A program made the translations under genes and the position numbers. A DNA stretch of 6,629 nt from an uncultured Prevotellaceae bacterium (GTDB lineage Bacteria; Bacteroidota; Bacteroidia; Bacteroidales; Bacteroidaceae): contig CATXZX010000106.1 in assembly GCA_958404085.1 (NCBI GenBank), positions 1-6,629 of the forward strand, given 5' to 3'. This document shows, one piece after another, positions 5,275-6,629 of this stretch. Below the pieces are notes generated by a model. It had not been told where the DNA came from. It searched no databases and was given only the letters and a program-made list of their open reading frames with translations. How positions within the stretch are numbered: the first letter of the stretch is position 1; each line of letters begins with the position of its first letter.

Positions 5275-5330
5275 GAGCGAGAGAGGGGCGTACGACCGGA
5301 TTGTTGCTGCTGCAAACGGCAGCGGTTTTT
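5252..5330 (+). ncRNA. Candidate small RNA of about 80 nt
   Basis: A consensus-like promoter (5217-5245) and a good intrinsic terminator (5304-5330) bracket about 80 nt that holds no gene on the plus strand with a ribosome binding site. A 21-codon ORF starting ATG at 5273 exists but has no Shine-Dalgarno sequence and runs through the terminator, so a non-coding transcript is the better reading. Possible roles are an antisense or trans-acting regulator, or a terminated leader whose read-through feeds the gene at 5553. Both ends are predicted only. No known RNA family is recognised. Confidence 0.5.
5304..5330 (+). terminator. Intrinsic terminator
   Basis: Stem GCTGCTG (5306-5312) with CGGCAGC (5317-5323), CAAA loop, extendable by two T-G pairs (5304-5305 with 5324-5325), followed directly by TTTTT (5326-5330). 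The T-run gives it plus-strand polarity. It ends the transcript from the promoter at 5217-5245. Confidence 0.7.
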
Positions 5331-5543
5331 CCCCATAACTAATGCAAAATGAAGGGAACGACTTCCCGCCGTCTGTCATAGAAGCAAGGATGTAAGGGTG
5401 TGTACGCAACTACAATTATCAAAAAGTTAGTTGACCGCGCCTGCAGTTGTGAGTCTGCTTGCCGCAGGAGCCAATAGGATAAAGCCATCTATAATGGCAA
5501 TAAAGAGGCTGTACGGGCTTTGTAAGTATAAAGGCGCAAATAT
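5331..5543 (+). other. Hairpin-rich leader upstream of the 249-aa gene
   Basis: No gene is supported here. Visible stems are CCTGC/GCAGG (5440-5444 with 5464-5468) and GCCAT-CTATA-ATGGC (5484-5498). The TATAAT at 5490-5495 lies inside the second stem and lacks a -35 hexamer at 16-18 bp (TTGACC at 5431-5436 is too far away), so no convincing promoter is seen. Read-through of the terminator at 5304-5330 is one way the gene at 5553 could be expressed. Confidence 0.35.
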
Positions 5544-5552
5544 AAGGAGATA

Positions 5553-6302
5553 GTGTGTAACGTGGGCTCTATAAGATTATCGGAAAAACAGCGGCTGAAA
5601 TATTGCTATTCGGGGGTATATGCGATTATCGAGAAGTATCAGAATAAATACCCGGATGCAATTGTCCAGGAGAGGAGCGGCTGGAAAGTTACCGGCCGCC
5701 GCAGGCGAAATCAAAACCCGTTATACGATGTTTGGCCATTGCACCTTACGTTGTGCAGTACTCGACAGGGAATGATGCTCTGGATAATCAAGGAGCTGTA
5801 CGAAAAACTTACTGTTACCACCTGTTACCTGCATCCGATATCCGGGTTACTGAAAACTCGTCGGGAATATAAATTTTCTACGCAGGGCGATTGCTGCACC
5901 TTTCTGAAGGATACGTTGTGGCTCAATCCTGAGAACACCGATGTGACTTTTTATAGATTTATTATCAATGGTATGCTTGACCTTGCCAATCAGCGGAATG
6001 TTTGTGAAGTGGAGGGCGGAAAAATCATCACCTCTCCGGCATGTCTGGCACGTTTTGAGAACGGAAGTTGCACGGAATCCGCTCGAATTATGGCGAGTCT
6101 TTCATTGCAGCCGGGAAGGGGAGAAGATGAGTACGCCATATTGGCGCAGGTTACAACAGATAAAACTCAATTCCATCCCGGAACAGCGAAGACATTCTTC
6201 CCGAGATGCCAAGAGGAACCCGAAAAGGAATTGTTGTTGCTCATGGAGAACGTGTATGACAATTTGAAAACGCAGGCCCTACGGAAAATTTCAGGAAAGT
6301 GA
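5553..6302 (+). CDS. Hypothetical protein, 249 aa, no recognised family
   Basis: The open frame of 249 codons has ordinary-looking composition and a ribosome binding site, so it is very likely a real gene, but I do not recognise it. There is no signal peptide or membrane segment. Visible features are a basic patch GRRRRNQNP (about 48-56), several Cys residues in the middle (CC around 113-114, Cys150, Cys164, Cys173) and a helical, Glu/Leu-rich C-terminus (EEPEKELLLLMENVYDNLKT). The Cys spacing is not a clear zinc motif. The start is uncertain: AAGGAG (5544-5549) lies only 3 nt before GTG 5553 and 12 nt before GTG 5562 (codon 4), so neither spacing is ideal; the protein differs by three residues. 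It is the only gene between the small-RNA terminator and the right-end leader. No terminator with a T-tract follows; ACCGGA/TCTGGT at 6349-6363 is a weak hairpin. Confidence 0.75.
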   Translation: MCNVGSIRLSEKQRLKYCYSGVYAIIEKYQNKYPDAIVQERSGWKVTGRRRRNQNPLYDVWPLHLTLCSTRQGMMLWIIKELYEKLTVTTCYLHPISGLLKTRREYKFSTQGDCCTFLKDTLWLNPENTDVTFYRFIINGMLDLANQRNVCEVEGGKIITSPACLARFENGSCTESARIMASLSLQPGRGEDEYAILAQVTTDKTQFHPGTAKTFFPRCQEEPEKELLLLMENVYDNLKTQALRKISGK

Positions 6303-6411
6303 CACGTCCCACAGCTAAAGCAAGAGACTTTACCCCACAATTTGGCAAACCGGAGCCTCTGGTAATTCGATTGCCGAGTAGTTAACTCGTTGTTCCGTGT
6401 TGTAAGAGGGA

Positions 6412-6440
6412 TTGCGCAAACATTGTCTTCGTGCTATAAT
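6412..6440 (+). promoter_or_regulatory. Extended -10 promoter of the right-end leader
   Basis: TATAAT at 6435-6440 is preceded by TG at 6432-6433 (TGnTATAAT). A weak -35, TTGCGC (6412-6417), sits at 17-bp spacing. Transcription would start near 6447 and produce a leader of about 180 nt before the gene that begins past the window edge. Confidence 0.7.
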
Positions 6441-6454
6441 TATCATATTAAATA

Positions 6455-6532
6455 ATGTGCTTCAGCCATCTATTCTTTTTTGAATCTATTGCAGGATTAT
6501 TATATCCTCCGCTCCTGGAGGAACAAACATAA
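6455..6532 (+). CDS. Possible 25-aa leader peptide
   Basis: ATG at 6455 opens a 25-codon frame ending TAA at 6530-6532, starting only about 8 nt after the predicted transcription start. The peptide starts MCFSHLFFFES and contains LLYPPLLEE. It has no ribosome binding site, so it would need near-leaderless initiation. Its second half overlaps the two competing hairpins and its stop lies 12 nt before the terminator stem, which is the layout of translation-sensing attenuators that control some resistance and stress genes. The frame could equally be chance. Confidence 0.3.
   Translation: MCFSHLFFFESIAGLLYPPLLEEQT
6493..6522 (+). promoter_or_regulatory. Mutually exclusive hairpins in the leader
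   Basis: AGGAT (6493-6497) can pair with ATCCT (6504-6508), while TCCTCC (6505-6510) can pair with GGAGGA (6517-6522). The two stems share 6505-6508, so only one forms at a time. The GGAGGA arm resembles a ribosome binding site, but no start codon follows at a suitable distance. Confidence 0.5.
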
Positions 6533-6544
6533 GTCAACAACGAG

Positions 6545-6581
6545 AGACATTCTTCGGCTTTTTTGTGAAGATGTCTTTTTT
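6545..6581 (+). terminator. Intrinsic terminator / attenuator in the leader
   Basis: AGACA (6545-6549) and TCTTC (6551-6555) pair with GAAGA (6567-6571) and TGTCT (6572-6576) with one bulged T at 6550 and an 11-nt loop; six T residues follow (6576-6581). It lies between a strong promoter and a ribosome binding site for a downstream gene, so it likely acts as a regulated attenuator rather than the end of a finished gene. Confidence 0.7.
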
Positions 6582-6620
6582 GTTTATTCTTATAGATATG
6601 TACCACACAAAAGAAAAGCG

Positions 6621-6627
6621 AAAGGAG
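6621..6627 (+). promoter_or_regulatory. Ribosome binding site of a gene starting beyond the window
   Basis: AAAGGAG at 6621-6627, two bases before the window ends. A start codon would be expected within about 10 nt outside the window. An ATG at 6598-6600 also opens a frame to the edge (MYHTKEKRKE) but has no ribosome binding site, so the site at 6621 more likely serves the true start. Confidence 0.6.
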
Positions 6628-6629
6628 AT

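Noticed and set aside
5273..5338. 21-codon ORF (starts MSERGAYDRI) inside the candidate small RNA
   Set aside because: No Shine-Dalgarno sequence, and its coding sequence runs through the terminator stem and T-run; a non-coding transcript explains the region better.
5161..5409. 82-codon minus-strand open frame upstream of the DUF1016 gene
   Set aside because: It has a low-complexity basic tail, overlaps the nuclease promoter and the opposite-strand promoter/terminator pair, and has no convincing ribosome binding site.
5431..5495. Promoter TTGACC ... TATAAT for the 249-aa gene
   Set aside because: The hexamers are more than 50 bp apart, and no -35 lies 16-18 bp before the TATAAT.
1..6629. 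CRISPR array, tRNA or rRNA genes, integrase attachment sites
   Set aside because: No regularly spaced repeats, cloverleaf-like segments, rRNA-like stretches or matching terminal repeats were seen by eye.

Overview
The window looks like accessory (mobile or genomic-island) DNA from a low-to-mid GC Gram-positive bacterium, most likely a Clostridia-type Firmicute. The evidence is strong AGGAGG-type ribosome binding sites, several TTG/GTG starts backed by such sites, consensus sigma-A promoters (TTGACA/TTGAAT and TATAAT), a lipobox lipoprotein and an IS256-type transposase remnant. No core housekeeping gene is present. Function calls rest on recognising families by eye; no search was run.

Layout. 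Positions 2-130 (+) hold a broken IS256/mutator-type transposase fragment that enters from the left edge. Positions 96-2328 (-) are a two-gene operon: an XRE-like regulator (probable TTG start at 2328), overlapping by 8 nt a 607-aa protein with a long unknown N-terminal region, a coiled coil and a C-terminal DUF2325-like domain. Its promoter (TTGACA-N18-TATAAT, 2527-2498) diverges from another (TTGAAT-N17-TATAAT, 2580-2608) that drives a lipoprotein with a DUF4352-like domain (2682-3365). A 181-bp hairpin-rich spacer leads to an ASCH-domain protein (3547-4047). A strong hairpin at 4066-4103 lies between this gene and the convergent DUF1016/YhcG-type putative nuclease (4102-5130, minus), whose composition is visibly more AT-rich.

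The 422-bp gap at 5131-5552 is not empty. It contains the nuclease promoter, a divergent TTGAAT-N17-TATAAT promoter, and about 80 bp further on a good intrinsic terminator. Together these define a candidate small RNA (about 5252-5330). A hairpin-rich leader follows, then an unrecognised 249-aa protein (5553-6302). The right end carries an extended -10 promoter, a short leader ORF, alternative hairpins, an intrinsic terminator and, at the last bases, a ribosome binding site. This is the layout of an attenuation-type leader for a gene that starts outside the window.

How the parts work together is inferred. The XRE/DUF2325 pair is one transcription unit and the most system-like candidate. The lipoprotein and ASCH gene may be co-transcribed. 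The nuclease and the small-RNA/unknown-protein unit are divergent neighbours. Similar AACGT...ACGTT repeats just downstream of the lipoprotein and small-RNA promoters hint at a shared regulator.
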